Source: Peteryoungia wuzhouensis (lineage in GTDB: Bacteria; Pseudomonadota; Alphaproteobacteria; Rhizobiales; Rhizobiaceae). From it: DNA of 64,000 nt. The notes beneath the pieces were generated by a model. It was not told where the DNA came from. It searched no databases and saw only the letters and a list, made by a program, of their open reading frames with translations. Location of the stretch: positions 1 to 64,000 of the forward strand of contig NZ_QJRY01000005.1 of NCBI RefSeq assembly GCF_003205195.1, read 5' to 3'. How positions within the stretch are numbered: position 1 is the first letter of the stretch; the number at the start of each line of letters is the position of its first letter. The position numbers and the translations under genes were made by a program. Positions 45,885 through 55,116 of this stretch are shown here, in pieces.

Positions 45885-46952
45885 TCAGCGGTCGTATGCG
45901 TCTCTGGATTTAGAGACGAGCACGAGCCTGCCGGCGACGTCTCCATCTCGAACCCGGTCCAGGGCATGATTCGCGTCTTCGCGCGGCAGGCGCTCGATCA
46001 TTGTCGGCTTGAGCTTCCCGTTACGGGCAAGCTCGATCAGGGTGCGAAGTTCTTCCAGGCTTCCCGTCAGAGAGCCGATAATCGAAATGGGACGAAGGGA
46101 TACCGGCGGCAGCGCTTGGCTTACTTCGCCGCCCGCAAGCCCGACGATTACATAACGACCCCCTCTTCGCAGGGCCTTCAGGCCGAATTCGTAGGTTGCG
46201 GGATTGCCAACGAAATCGATGACACTGGCAAACTGGCCGACAAAGTCCTCATCCCGGCAGGACAGAGGATCGAGCGTATGCGTAGCCCCGGATGCAACGG
46301 CGATCTCGCGTTTCGTGCGATCCACATCGGCGACGGTCACATGGGTGTAACCGAGTGCACGGGCAATGTTCAGGGCGCTTTGACCCAGTCCACCGCCGCC
46401 TATCAGCAGGAGAGGTAAGGTCTTTGCTTGCGGTGCGAGCTTGTTGAGCGCGCCGAGGCTGGTCAGACCTGAACAGGCATAGGTTGCAGCCAGTGCCGGA
46501 TCCAGATGGCCGATGTCGACCAGATAGCGGGCATGGGGGATGAGGATACGTTCCGCGTGCCCGCCAGGACGCTGCAGGCCGAGAAACCGTGGCGCAAGAC
46601 ACAGATTTTCCTCTGCGCCCTGGCACATGACGCACTCGCCGCAACCGATCCAAGGATAGATCACGAATGTACGGCCGATCTGGTCTTCGGATATGGCGGC
46701 ATCGGGGCCGAGGGCCACGAGCCGGCCGGAGATTTCATGGCCCAGGATCATGGGTGGGGTCATCCCACGGTCGCGCATGGCGTATTTCTTGCCGCCGCCC
46801 AGATCGTAGTAGCCTTTCCTGATGCTGACGTCGGTCTGGCAGACACCGCAACAGGACACCTCGATCAGGACCTCCGTTCCACGGGGTGCAAGCTCTGGCT
46901 CGCAGCGCATGACGAGCGGCTCTCCGAATTCGGTCAGGGTATAGTTATCCAT
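45885..46952 (-). CDS. Zinc-dependent alcohol dehydrogenase (MDR)
   Basis: 355 aa. Catalytic zinc Cys in CGVCQTDV and His in GHEISG; structural zinc cysteines in CGECVMCQGAEENLC; Rossmann motif GGGGLGQSALNIARAL. It interconverts an alcohol and an aldehyde or ketone with NAD(P). Encoded between the LivM-like permease and the binding protein, so it probably acts on the imported compound. Confidence 0.9.
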   Translation of the reverse strand: MDNYTLTEFGEPLVMRCEPELAPRGTEVLIEVSCCGVCQTDVSIRKGYYDLGGGKKYAMRDRGMTPPMILGHEISGRLVALGPDAAISEDQIGRTFVIYPWIGCGECVMCQGAEENLCLAPRFLGLQRPGGHAERILIPHARYLVDIGHLDPALAATYACSGLTSLGALNKLAPQAKTLPLLLIGGGGLGQSALNIARALGYTHVTVADVDRTKREIAVASGATHTLDPLSCRDEDFVGQFASVIDFVGNPATYEFGLKALRRGGRYVIVGLAGGEVSQALPPVSLRPISIIGSLTGSLEELRTLIELARNGKLKPTMIERLPREDANHALDRVRDGDVAGRLVLVSKSRDAYDR

Positions 46953-46972
46953 CTGAGATCACCTGGAAGGGG

Positions 46973-47956
46973 TTAAAGCTTGGTCTTGGCCAGACGCGCG
47001 ACGAGGCCGAGGATGCCCTCGCGAAAGACGAGGACGCAGGCGACGAAGACGCAGCCCTGGATGACCGTTACCCAAGCGCCCATGGACGCCAGGTAGTTCT
47101 GCATGCCGATGATCACGGTTGCTCCGAGGATCGGACCGAAGATCGTGCCGATGCCGCCGAGGATCGCCATCAGCACCACCTCTCCGGACATCGCCCAATG
47201 CACGTCGGTCAGCGACGCCAGTTGGAACACAAGGGCCTTGGTCGCACCGGCCAACCCGGCGATGGAGGCAGACAGCACGAAGACCAGCAGCTTGTAGCGC
47301 GATACCTTGTAGCCGAGGGACAGAGCGCGGGTTTCGTTTTCGCGGATGCTTTTCAGGACCTGCCCGAAGGGGGAATGGATCGTCCGGTAGATCACGAACA
47401 GCCCGGCCAGGAAGATAGCGCAGACGACCACATAGAGAGCCCGGTCGTCGGTAATGTCGATCAATCCGAACAGTGGGCGGCGGGGCACCGTCTGGATGCC
47501 GTCTTCTCCGCCGGTAAACGAGGGTGTCTGCAGGGAAAAGAAGAAGACCATCTGAGCGAAGGCAAGCGTGACCATCGACAGGTAGATGCCCTTGCTGCGG
47601 ATCGCGAGAGCACCGATGAAGAGCCCGAGCGTGGCGGCGACCAGAACACCGGCTAGGATCGATATCTCCGGCCCCACGCCCCAGTGCTTCGCCGTATAGG
47701 CCGACACATAGCTCGCCATGCCGAAATAGGCCGCATGGCCGAATGAGAGCATGCCTCCGAAGCCGAACAGCAGATTGAAGGCGAGTGCGAAAAGCGCAAA
47801 GCACAGGACCTTCATGACGAAAACCGGATAGGCCACGAACGGAGCGACGATGAGCATGACGCCCACGATCGCAAAGGCTACCAGATGCGATGTCCGCGCT
47901 TTCCGGGTGGCCGAAACAGGTCCTGTGTCGACAGCCGCACGAGTGGTGATGCTCAT
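46973..47956 (-). CDS. ABC transporter permease, LivM-like (second system)
   Basis: 327 aa, hydrophobic throughout, with FGFGGMLSFGHAAYFG and the SGEVVLMAILGG segment typical of LivM. It overlaps the LivH-like gene by four bases. Confidence 0.9.
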   Translation of the reverse strand: MSITTRAAVDTGPVSATRKARTSHLVAFAIVGVMLIVAPFVAYPVFVMKVLCFALFALAFNLLFGFGGMLSFGHAAYFGMASYVSAYTAKHWGVGPEISILAGVLVAATLGLFIGALAIRSKGIYLSMVTLAFAQMVFFFSLQTPSFTGGEDGIQTVPRRPLFGLIDITDDRALYVVVCAIFLAGLFVIYRTIHSPFGQVLKSIRENETRALSLGYKVSRYKLLVFVLSASIAGLAGATKALVFQLASLTDVHWAMSGEVVLMAILGGIGTIFGPILGATVIIGMQNYLASMGAWVTVIQGCVFVACVLVFREGILGLVARLAKTKL

Positions 47957-48843
47957 TGAATTCCCTTTCCGAACAGGCCGGCAGGCTTGATGAGGAGGAC
48001 GATCGCCATGATGATGAAGATCACGGTGGATGAGGCCTCCGGGTAAAACACCTTGGTCATGCCCTCGATGAGGCCGAGACCGAAACCGGTTATGACGGAA
48101 CCCAGGATCGAACCCATGCCTCCGATCACGACCACCGCGAACACGATGATGATGAGATCGACGCCCATCGTCGGGCTAACGGAATAGATCGGTGCGGCGA
48201 GGACGCCGGCGAAGGCGGCGAGACCGACGCCTACCCCATAGGTTACCGTGATCATCAGCGGCACGTTGACGCCGAAGGCACCGACGAGACCGGGATTTTC
48301 CGTGGCCGCCCTGAGATACGAGCCCAGCTGTGTCTTCTCAATTACGAACCACGCGCTCAGGCAGACCGCGAGCGAGGCGGCAATGACCCAGGCGCGATAG
48401 AGTGGCAGGAACATGAATCCGAGATTGAAGCCGCCTGTCAGCAGGGCCGGGGCGTCGTAACTCATGCCGGAGGAACCGAAGCCATTCATGAACAGGCCCT
48501 GGATGATCAGGGCAACGCCGAATGTCAGGAGAAGGCCGTAGACGTGGTCGAGGGCCGCGATGCGCGAGATCAGAAGTCGCTCAAGGAGAATGCCGAAAAG
48601 GCCGACGATCACCGGAGCAAGGAATAGCGCCCACCAATAGCCGAGCCCGAGATAGGCCGAGAGCATCCAGGCGACGAAAGCACCCATCATGTACAAGGCG
48701 CCATGGGCGAAATTGACGATCCGCAGCAGACCGAAGATGATTGCGAGGCCCAGGCTGAGGATGGCATAGAATGCACCGTTGATCAGGCCGAGGAGAAGTT
48801 GGCCCATGAGGGCCGCAAGGGGGACGCCGAATAACATGGCCAT
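47953..48843 (-). CDS. ABC transporter permease, LivH-like (second system)
   Basis: 296 aa, start taken at 48843 (MAMLFGVP, two bases after the LivF stop); the longer open frame upstream is Arg-rich and lies inside the LivF gene. LivH segment LLRIVNFAHGALYMMGA and many membrane segments. A Met at codon 3 is an alternative start. Confidence 0.88.
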   Translation of the reverse strand: MAMLFGVPLAALMGQLLLGLINGAFYAILSLGLAIIFGLLRIVNFAHGALYMMGAFVAWMLSAYLGLGYWWALFLAPVIVGLFGILLERLLISRIAALDHVYGLLLTFGVALIIQGLFMNGFGSSGMSYDAPALLTGGFNLGFMFLPLYRAWVIAASLAVCLSAWFVIEKTQLGSYLRAATENPGLVGAFGVNVPLMITVTYGVGVGLAAFAGVLAAPIYSVSPTMGVDLIIIVFAVVVIGGMGSILGSVITGFGLGLIEGMTKVFYPEASSTVIFIIMAIVLLIKPAGLFGKGIQ

Positions 48844-48845
48844 GG

Positions 48846-49574
48846 TCAAACACCTAGATATCGCGTGAGTGAATCGATGCCGTCTGCGCCGCTGGCTTGA
48901 GCGACGATGCGTCCCTGTTCGACCACATAGTGACGATCGGCGAGGGAGGCCGCGAAGCGCAGGTTCTGCTCGACCAGGATGATGGTGAAACCCCGCGCCT
49001 TCAGCATCTGCAGCACCCGCTCGATTTGCTGCACGATCACGGGGGCGAGGCCTTCCGTCGGCTCGTCGAGGAAAAGGCAATCCGCGCCCGTCCGCAGTAC
49101 CCGCGCCATCGCGAGCATCTGCTGCTCTCCGCCAGACAGCTTCGTGCCCTGGCTGTGCAGACGCGACTTGAGATTGGGAAAAAGGTCGAAGATCTCTTCG
49201 CGTGAAAAGCCGCCATCCCTGAGCTTTGGCGGTAACATCAGGTTTTCTTCCACCGAAAGTTCGGAAAAGATGCCGCGCTCTTCCGGCACATAGCCTATTC
49301 CCAGCCGGGCAATGCGACGCGACGGATACTTGATCGTCTGCTCGCCGCAGATGACAGCGGACCCGTCGCGCCTGTTGACCAGGCCCATGAGCGCCCGGAG
49401 CGTCGTCGTCTTGCCGGCGCCGTTGCGCCCCAAAAGCGTTACGACCTCGCCTTTTTTGACGTCGAAGCCGATGTCGTGGAGGACATGGCTCTCCCCGTAC
49501 CAGGCCTGGAGGCCGTTTACGGCGATCTCGATATCGGTGGATGACCCTGCGGTCTTTGGGATCGCATCAAGCAT
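48846..49574 (-). CDS. ABC transporter ATPase, LivF-like (second system)
   Basis: 242 aa. Walker A GRNGAGKTTTLRAL, signature LSGGEQQMLAMARVL, Walker B CLFLDEPTEGLAP. Start overlaps the LivG-like stop by eight bases, as in the first system. Confidence 0.92.
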   Translation of the reverse strand: MLDAIPKTAGSSTDIEIAVNGLQAWYGESHVLHDIGFDVKKGEVVTLLGRNGAGKTTTLRALMGLVNRRDGSAVICGEQTIKYPSRRIARLGIGYVPEERGIFSELSVEENLMLPPKLRDGGFSREEIFDLFPNLKSRLHSQGTKLSGGEQQMLAMARVLRTGADCLFLDEPTEGLAPVIVQQIERVLQMLKARGFTIILVEQNLRFAASLADRHYVVEQGRIVAQASGADGIDSLTRYLGV

Positions 49575-50328
49575 GGCCGGCTCCGATATAGGCTTCGATC
49601 ACTTTGGGATCTTGAGAGACAGAGGCGTAGTCGCCTTCTGCGAGTACCTGGCCGCGGGCAAGAACCGTGATCCGGTCGCACAATTCGGCCACGACCGACA
49701 GATTATGCTCGACCATCAGGACGGTGCGGGTCCGCGCGATCTCGCGGATCAGTGCGGCCGTCCGCTTCACGTCTTCGTGCCCCATGCCCGCCATGGGCTC
49801 ATCCAGCAACAGCATCTGCGGATCCAGCGCCAAGGTCGTCGCGACCTCGAGGGCGCGCTTGCGGCCATAGGACAGTTCTGCGGCACGCAGATGGATGAAC
49901 TCGCTTAGGCCAACGGCATGGACGAGCTGTTCCGCCTCGGCATTGAGGCCGCGCAGCACGGACTCGCTACGCCAGAAATCGAAGGAAGCGCCATGCTTGC
50001 GACGCTGCAGGGCGACGCGAACGTTCTCAAGCACGGTCATGTCGCCGAAGACGGCGGAAATCTGGAAGGAGCGAACCATCCCCCGCTGCGCGATCTCATC
50101 CGGCGGAAGCGCCGTAATGTCATCGCCATTCAGGTGGATGGTTCCCGACGTCGGGGTCAGGAAGCGTGTCAGAAGGTTGAAACAGGTGGTCTTGCCTGCG
50201 CCGTTCGGGCCAATCAGGGCATGGATATGCCCACGCCGCACATTGAACGATGCGCCATCGAGGGCCCGAAAGCCGTTGAACTCGATGCACAATTCCTTGG
50301 CCGCCAGGATGACGTCCGTTTGGGTCAT
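49567..50328 (-). CDS. ABC transporter ATPase, LivG-like (second system)
   Basis: 253 aa, start 50328 for GGGAGGAACATT upstream. Walker A GPNGAGKTTCFNLL, signature LSYGRKRALEVATTL, Walker B MLLLDEPMAGM. First gene of this minus-strand operon, divergent from the second binding-protein gene at 50623 across a 294-bp promoter region. Confidence 0.9.
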   Translation of the reverse strand: MTQTDVILAAKELCIEFNGFRALDGASFNVRRGHIHALIGPNGAGKTTCFNLLTRFLTPTSGTIHLNGDDITALPPDEIAQRGMVRSFQISAVFGDMTVLENVRVALQRRKHGASFDFWRSESVLRGLNAEAEQLVHAVGLSEFIHLRAAELSYGRKRALEVATTLALDPQMLLLDEPMAGMGHEDVKRTAALIREIARTRTVLMVEHNLSVVAELCDRITVLARGQVLAEGDYASVSQDPKVIEAYIGAGHA

Positions 50329-50622
50329 AATGTTCCTCCCGATACCCGTCCGTTCGGAACGGGCCTCCATTCTCTGATCCATCTCGCGGACCGGGCCTGA
50401 AGACGAACTTCATGCAGGATTTCATTGCTGGTTCGAGGGCCTATCCCGCAAGCGCCTATAACTCACGGGGTCATGACGTTTTGGTCCAACCGGCACCTCT
50501 GACGGGGTGTTATTCGAATTGCGCATCGTGCCATGAGGTTTTGTCTGTTGTGCTCTTTTGCGCAGGTAGCAACCTACGCCGGACGGCCGACAGCTGGCTG
50601 TCGAACAAAAAGGGAGGTATTC

Positions 50623-51840
50623 ATGAAGGTCATCGCATGTGTGGCGGCGGGATTGGTTGGAGCGCTTGCCGCTGCCGCCCCGGTAACCGCGGCGGACATC
50701 TCGGATGGAGTGGTCAAGATCGGCGTTCTGACCGATATGTCCGGTCCCTACGCCGACAACGTTGGTGCCGGCGCCTTTCTGGCGGCGCAGATGGCGGCAG
50801 AGGATTTCGGCGGAACGGTGGCAGGTGTTCCCATCGAGATCATCCAGGCCGACCATCAGAATAAGCCGGATATCGGCTCGGCCGTTGCGAACAAATGGTA
50901 CGACACCGAGAAAGTGGACGCGATCACAGAAGTCGTCTCTTCAGCCGTCGCGCTGTCCGTGCAGGAGATTTCCAAGGCGAAGAACCGGACTTTCCTGGCG
51001 ACCGGTCCCGGCACGCCGGACCTGACAGGCAAGGCCTGCTCGCCGGTCGGCGTGCATTGGGCCTATGACAATTATGCCTATGCCAACGTCGTTGCCGGTG
51101 CCGCGGTCCGCCGCGGCTTGAAGGAATGGTACTTCATGACGGCGGACTACAGCTTCGGTCACACCCTTGAAGAGGCGGCAACCCGGGTGGTCAACAAGAA
51201 CGGCGGCAAAGTGCTTGGTTCCGTCCGCCATCCGCTCAACAGCACGGACATGTCGTCCTACCTGCTGCAGGCGCAAGCGTCCGGTGCGCAGGTCATCGGG
51301 ATCGCGAACGCGGGTAGCGACATGGTGAACACCGTCAAGCAGGCGCAGGAGTTTGGCCTGACTTCCTCGGGGCAGAGCCTGGCCGCTTTGCTGGTCAATC
51401 TCCCCGATATCAAGTCTCTCGGGCTCAGCAAAGCCAAGGGCCTTATTCTCGCGGATAGCTTCTACTGGGACATGAACGAGGAGACCCGGACATGGAGCAA
51501 GCGCTTCATGGAGAGGTCTGGCGGCAAGGCACCCGGTAGCCTCCAGGCGGCCGTCTATGGTGCGGTCACTCACTATCTGAAGGCGATCAAGGCTACAGGC
51601 AGCGATGATGCGAAGGCTGCAGTGGCCAAGATGCGAGATATTCCCATCGAGGATTTCTACACGAAGAACGCGACCATTCGCACCGACGGTCGCGTCATGC
51701 GTGACATGTATCTATTTCAGGTGAAGACCCCTGAGGAGTCCAAGTACGACTGGGATTTCTACACCTTGCTGGAGACAGTGCCTGCCGACCAGGCGTTCCG
51801 ACCACAGGCGGAAGGCGGATGCCCCATTCCCGCGAAATAA
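50623..51840 (+). CDS. ABC importer binding protein (second, divergent)
   Basis: 405 aa, start 50623 for AGGGAGGTATTC upstream and the clear signal peptide KVIACVAAGLVGALAAAAPV. Type I periplasmic-binding fold (VKIGVLTDMSGPYADNVGAG), ending CPIPAK. Similar to the product of 44622-45851, so this transporter seems to have two binding proteins. An IS element lies 23 bp after the stop. Confidence 0.9.
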   Translation: MKVIACVAAGLVGALAAAAPVTAADISDGVVKIGVLTDMSGPYADNVGAGAFLAAQMAAEDFGGTVAGVPIEIIQADHQNKPDIGSAVANKWYDTEKVDAITEVVSSAVALSVQEISKAKNRTFLATGPGTPDLTGKACSPVGVHWAYDNYAYANVVAGAAVRRGLKEWYFMTADYSFGHTLEEAATRVVNKNGGKVLGSVRHPLNSTDMSSYLLQAQASGAQVIGIANAGSDMVNTVKQAQEFGLTSSGQSLAALLVNLPDIKSLGLSKAKGLILADSFYWDMNEETRTWSKRFMERSGGKAPGSLQAAVYGAVTHYLKAIKATGSDDAKAAVAKMRDIPIEDFYTKNATIRTDGRVMRDMYLFQVKTPEESKYDWDFYTLLETVPADQAFRPQAEGGCPIPAK

Positions 51841-51863
51841 GCTGATGATGATCCGGCGCTTTA

Positions 51864-52704
51864 GGGTCGAAACCCAATCAAATTGTTGATGAGAATGGCT
51901 ATCCATGATTCATTGCCTGCAGAAGCAGGAGTGTTTGACCATGGCAGGCGAATTCTGGCTTGATGACGATCAGTGGGCGATGATTTCACCGCTGCTTCCG
52001 ACCAACCAACCCGGCGCTCATCGTACCGACGACCGCCGGGTCATCAGCGGGATCATCCACGTCTTGCGATCCGGTTGCCGGTGGCAGGATTGTCCATCTT
52101 GCTACGGGCCTCCAACAACGGTCTATAATCGCTTTCATCGCTGGTCAGCGAAAGGGATATGGCGGCGACTGTTTGAAGCTCTGGTGCAAACGACCGATCG
52201 GGACATCCATATGATCGATAGCACGACCGCAAAAGCACACCGCTCTGCCGCTGGCGGAAAAGGGGGGCAGATGCCGAAGCAATCGGTCGATCGAGAGGCG
52301 GCAGATCGACAAAAATCCATGCTGTTGTCGATGGTTGCGGCCGTCCAGTCGCGTTGCGAATAACGCCTGGGCAACGCGGCGATGCACCCGTTGCCATCCC
52401 GCTCCTTGAACCCTTGCCACCAACACGTCTCTGCGCCGCAGATACGGCTTATGACAGCGACGCTTTGCGCGACTTCCTTGCAATGCGCGGCACGCAACCA
52501 GTCATTCCCAACAATCTAACCCGAAAGAGGATCAGACCGTTCGACCCGGTCGCCTACCGAAGACGCAATATCATCGAGCGGGCATTCTGCCGTCTCAAGG
52601 ACTGGAGGCGTGTCGCGACGCGATATGACAAGCTTATGATAAACTTCGCGGCAACGTGCTACATCGCGGCTATGTCACATGGTGGGTCAATTGAGTCTGG
52701 AGCC
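51864..52704. mobile_element. IS5-family insertion sequence, 841 bp
   Basis: Ends with imperfect inverted repeats: GGGTCGAAACCCAAT at the left and, reversed, GGCTCCAGACTCAAT at the right (11 of 15 match), flanked by a TA on each side (51862 and 52705) that looks like the target duplication. The two-frame transposase gene fills the inside. It sits between the binding-protein gene and the LysR gene without breaking either. Confidence 0.8.
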
Positions 52705-52707
52705 TAG
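51941..52707 (+). CDS. IS5-family transposase in two frames
   Basis: The first frame (51941-52363) has FWLDDDQWAMISPLLPT, RRVISGIIHVLRSGCRWQD and DSTTAKAHRSAAGGKGG. The second (in frame from about 52260 to 52707) continues through KIHAVVDGCGRPVALRITPG, CAADTAYDSDALRDFL and RNIIERAFCRLKDWRRVATR. The frames join at an AAAAGGGGGG run, as in IS5-family elements that use -1 frameshifting. The stop codon TAG uses the TA of the insertion site. DDE acidic residues are visible in both parts. Confidence 0.8.
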
Positions 52708-52709
52708 TC

Positions 52710-53606
52710 CTAGCGAAGCGCCGGATCGTTCCTGATTTCCTCCAGCAGCCAGTCCCGGAAGGACTGCAGCTTGCGGGATTCCGGCCGGTCCATGGGCCAA
52801 ACCAGATAATAGCCCAAGGGGCGAATGACGCTGTCGAACAGGGGAACCAGTTTCCCCGTCGCCAATTCTTCGCTCAGCAGAGCCTTCTGCCCGATCGCCA
52901 CGCCCAGACCTTCGATCGCCGCTTGATAGGTGAGGTGCGAGCTTTCGAACACAGTGCCGCGATCATCCGGAAGCTGCACCCCTGCCGCGGCCGACCAATC
53001 CGACCAATCGCGCCGGCGGTAGTAGGAGTGAAGCCGCGCATGCCTGGCCAGATCTGCCGGCGAGTTGATCGGTTGTCGTTTCAACAGCATGGGGCTGGCG
53101 ACCGGCTGTATCACATCGTCGAAGAGGTGGATGGCATTCATGCCGGGCCAGTGGCCGGTGCCCACCTGGATGGCGATCTCCACCGTTTCCCGCGAGAAAT
53201 CCACGGGCTTTACCGTATTGCTGACGGTGATCTGGATCTTGGGATAGCGTTTGTAGAAATTGGAAAGCCGTGGGATGAGCCAGCGGCTGGCGAAAGTCGC
53301 GTAGGCTCGGAGCTTCAAGGGGGAGTTGGGCTTGCGTTCCACCAGACGGTGCGAGGCGGCGGCGAGCTTTGCGAAGGGTTCGGCGATTTCCGCGGCAAAC
53401 TCCTCGCCCGCCTCGGTGAGCTTCGAGCCGGTGCGTTCGCGGTGAAAGAGCCGCACGCCGAGATAGTTTTCGAGGACTGAGATCTGTCGGCTGACCGCAG
53501 ATTGGGTGACGTTCAGTTCCTGCGCCGCCTTGCCGAACCCCCCATGGCGAGCGGCAACTTCGAACACGTAGAGAGGGTTCAGCGGCGGCATTCCGGTGAC
53601 GGCCAT
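52710..53606 (-). CDS. LysR family regulator (GcvA-like)
   Basis: 298 aa, start 53606 (MAVTGMPPL) with GGAGG upstream; 53630 is an alternative. N-terminal helix-turn-helix ARHGGFGKAAQELNVTQSAV and a LysR substrate domain. Divergent from the acyl-CoA dehydrogenase operon over 340 bp, the normal place for a pathway regulator. A GCAGG-N5-CCTGC palindrome lies 33-47 bp upstream of its start. Confidence 0.9.
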   Translation of the reverse strand: MAVTGMPPLNPLYVFEVAARHGGFGKAAQELNVTQSAVSRQISVLENYLGVRLFHRERTGSKLTEAGEEFAAEIAEPFAKLAAASHRLVERKPNSPLKLRAYATFASRWLIPRLSNFYKRYPKIQITVSNTVKPVDFSRETVEIAIQVGTGHWPGMNAIHLFDDVIQPVASPMLLKRQPINSPADLARHARLHSYYRRRDWSDWSAAAGVQLPDDRGTVFESSHLTYQAAIEGLGVAIGQKALLSEELATGKLVPLFDSVIRPLGYYLVWPMDRPESRKLQSFRDWLLEEIRNDPALR

Positions 53607-53638
53607 CTTCCTCGATTTCCTCCAGATCAAACATCACC

Positions 53639-53653
53639 GCAGGCGAGACCTGC
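53639..53653. promoter_or_regulatory. Palindrome GCAGG-N5-CCTGC, candidate LysR site
   Basis: Perfect 5+5 inverted repeat in the divergent region between the LysR gene and the acyl-CoA dehydrogenase gene. Suggestive of a regulator site but short enough to be chance. The rest of the 340-bp region shows no second clear copy. Confidence 0.3.
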
Positions 53654-53946
53654 ACCCTGGAACATCTCCGGTCCAGTCGGTATCGTTGCTGCTGGCGATT
53701 GGCAGCGTCTGTTTGCCGATCTGCAGACACCGGTCAAGCGGCTGACATCGCTCTTTTCTCGCCACTTGGTAAAACATATCGACCCAACGGGTGCTTGTTA
53801 AGGGGCCGGCCGGCGAACGGTTAAGCGGAAAACTCATGGCCTCCCTACGCCTAGTACGTTGTGGTGGGTGCGCCTTTTCGGCCAAATCTATTGGGAAGGC
53901 ACAAGAGGTTGCCGGCCGGAAAAATTTAACAAAGAGCGGATTGATC

Positions 53947-55116
53947 ATGGATTTTATCCTGAGCGAAGAGCAAAGAATGTTTGCGGAGTCGGTGCGACGG
54001 TTCGCCGAACAGCATCTGGCGGCAGGCGCCTTGCAGCGGGCTCACACGCCAGGCTTTCCCTTCGATGTGGCTAGGCTCATGGCAGAGCAAGGGCTGCTCG
54101 GCATTGCTTTTCCCGAAGAGGACGGTGGCCAGGGAGGGACGCTTCTTGATGCGATCATCGCCATCGAGCAGGTTGCTGCGGTATGTCCGCGCAGCGCAGA
54201 CGTCGTCCAGGCCGGAAACTTCGGACCTATCCGCACTTTCGTGGAGTATGCCACGGCCGATCAGAAAAGCCGCTTTCTCGGCGACCTGTTGGGCGGGCGC
54301 AAGGTCATCAGTCTTGGAATGTCCGAACCGGATGCAGGCTCTGCCGTAACGGAACTCAAGACATCTGCCCGGATCGAGGGCGATGTCATCATCGTCAACG
54401 GCGCCAAGGTGTTCTCGACCCATAGCCCAGATGCATCGCTTTACCTCGTCTATGTGCGTTTTGGCCCAGGCGCCGGCGGCATCGGCTCGGTTCTCGTCGA
54501 GCGCGACACGCCCGGTTTCACCGTCAGCAAGCCCTCTGCCTTCATGAGCGGGGAAGAGTGGTCCGAACTGCATTTCGAAAACTGCAGCATTCCCGCCGCA
54601 AACCTTCTTCTGGGTCAGGGGGGCTTCAAGAAACAGATCTCGGGCTTCAATGTCGAACGTCTCGGCAACGCGGCGCGGTCCTTGGCTTTGGGACGCTATG
54701 CCTTCAATCTCGCGCGCGAGCATGCAATGGTCCGCAAACAGTTCGGACGGCCACTCTGCGAGTTCCAGGGGCTGCAATGGAAGTTTGCCGACCTGCTGCT
54801 AAAGCTTGAATCGGCCCAGTTGCTCCTGTATCGCAGCGCCTGCGTTCCAGATGGTGCGTTGCCTGACGCCGCCGACACGGCCATGGCTAAGGTCGCCTGC
54901 AACCAGGCGGGCTTCGAGGCGGCAAACGAAGCCATTCAGATCATGGGCGCGACAGGCTACAGCACGGAAGCGCTCGCCGAATACTGCATGCGAAGGACCC
55001 GTGGCTGGATGATCGCCGGCGGCTCGACCGAAATCTTGAAGAACAGGATTGCCGAGCATGTGTTTGACCGCAGGTTCGATCAACGGCCCCCACGCCCGCA
55101 GGCTGCCGCAGAATGA
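53947..55116 (+). CDS. Acyl-CoA dehydrogenase
   Basis: 389 aa, start 53947. FAD-dependent acyl-CoA dehydrogenase fold: FILSEEQRMFAESVRRF, FPEEDGGQGG, SLGMSEPDAGS, VNGAKVFSTHSPDA and the C-terminal IMGATGYSTEALAEY with GGSTEILKNRIAEHV. Introduces a double bond in an acyl-CoA, passing electrons to the Etf proteins encoded at the end of the operon. First gene of the plus-strand degradation operon; it overlaps the next gene by four bases. Confidence 0.92.
   Translation: MDFILSEEQRMFAESVRRFAEQHLAAGALQRAHTPGFPFDVARLMAEQGLLGIAFPEEDGGQGGTLLDAIIAIEQVAAVCPRSADVVQAGNFGPIRTFVEYATADQKSRFLGDLLGGRKVISLGMSEPDAGSAVTELKTSARIEGDVIIVNGAKVFSTHSPDASLYLVYVRFGPGAGGIGSVLVERDTPGFTVSKPSAFMSGEEWSELHFENCSIPAANLLLGQGGFKKQISGFNVERLGNAARSLALGRYAFNLAREHAMVRKQFGRPLCEFQGLQWKFADLLLKLESAQLLLYRSACVPDGALPDAADTAMAKVACNQAGFEAANEAIQIMGATGYSTEALAEYCMRRTRGWMIAGGSTEILKNRIAEHVFDRRFDQRPPRPQAAAE

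Noticed and set aside
48844-49080. Long N-terminal extension of the second LivH-like permease
   Set aside because: It is Arg-rich and lies in another frame inside the LivF gene; the start at 48843 gives the normal LivH length.
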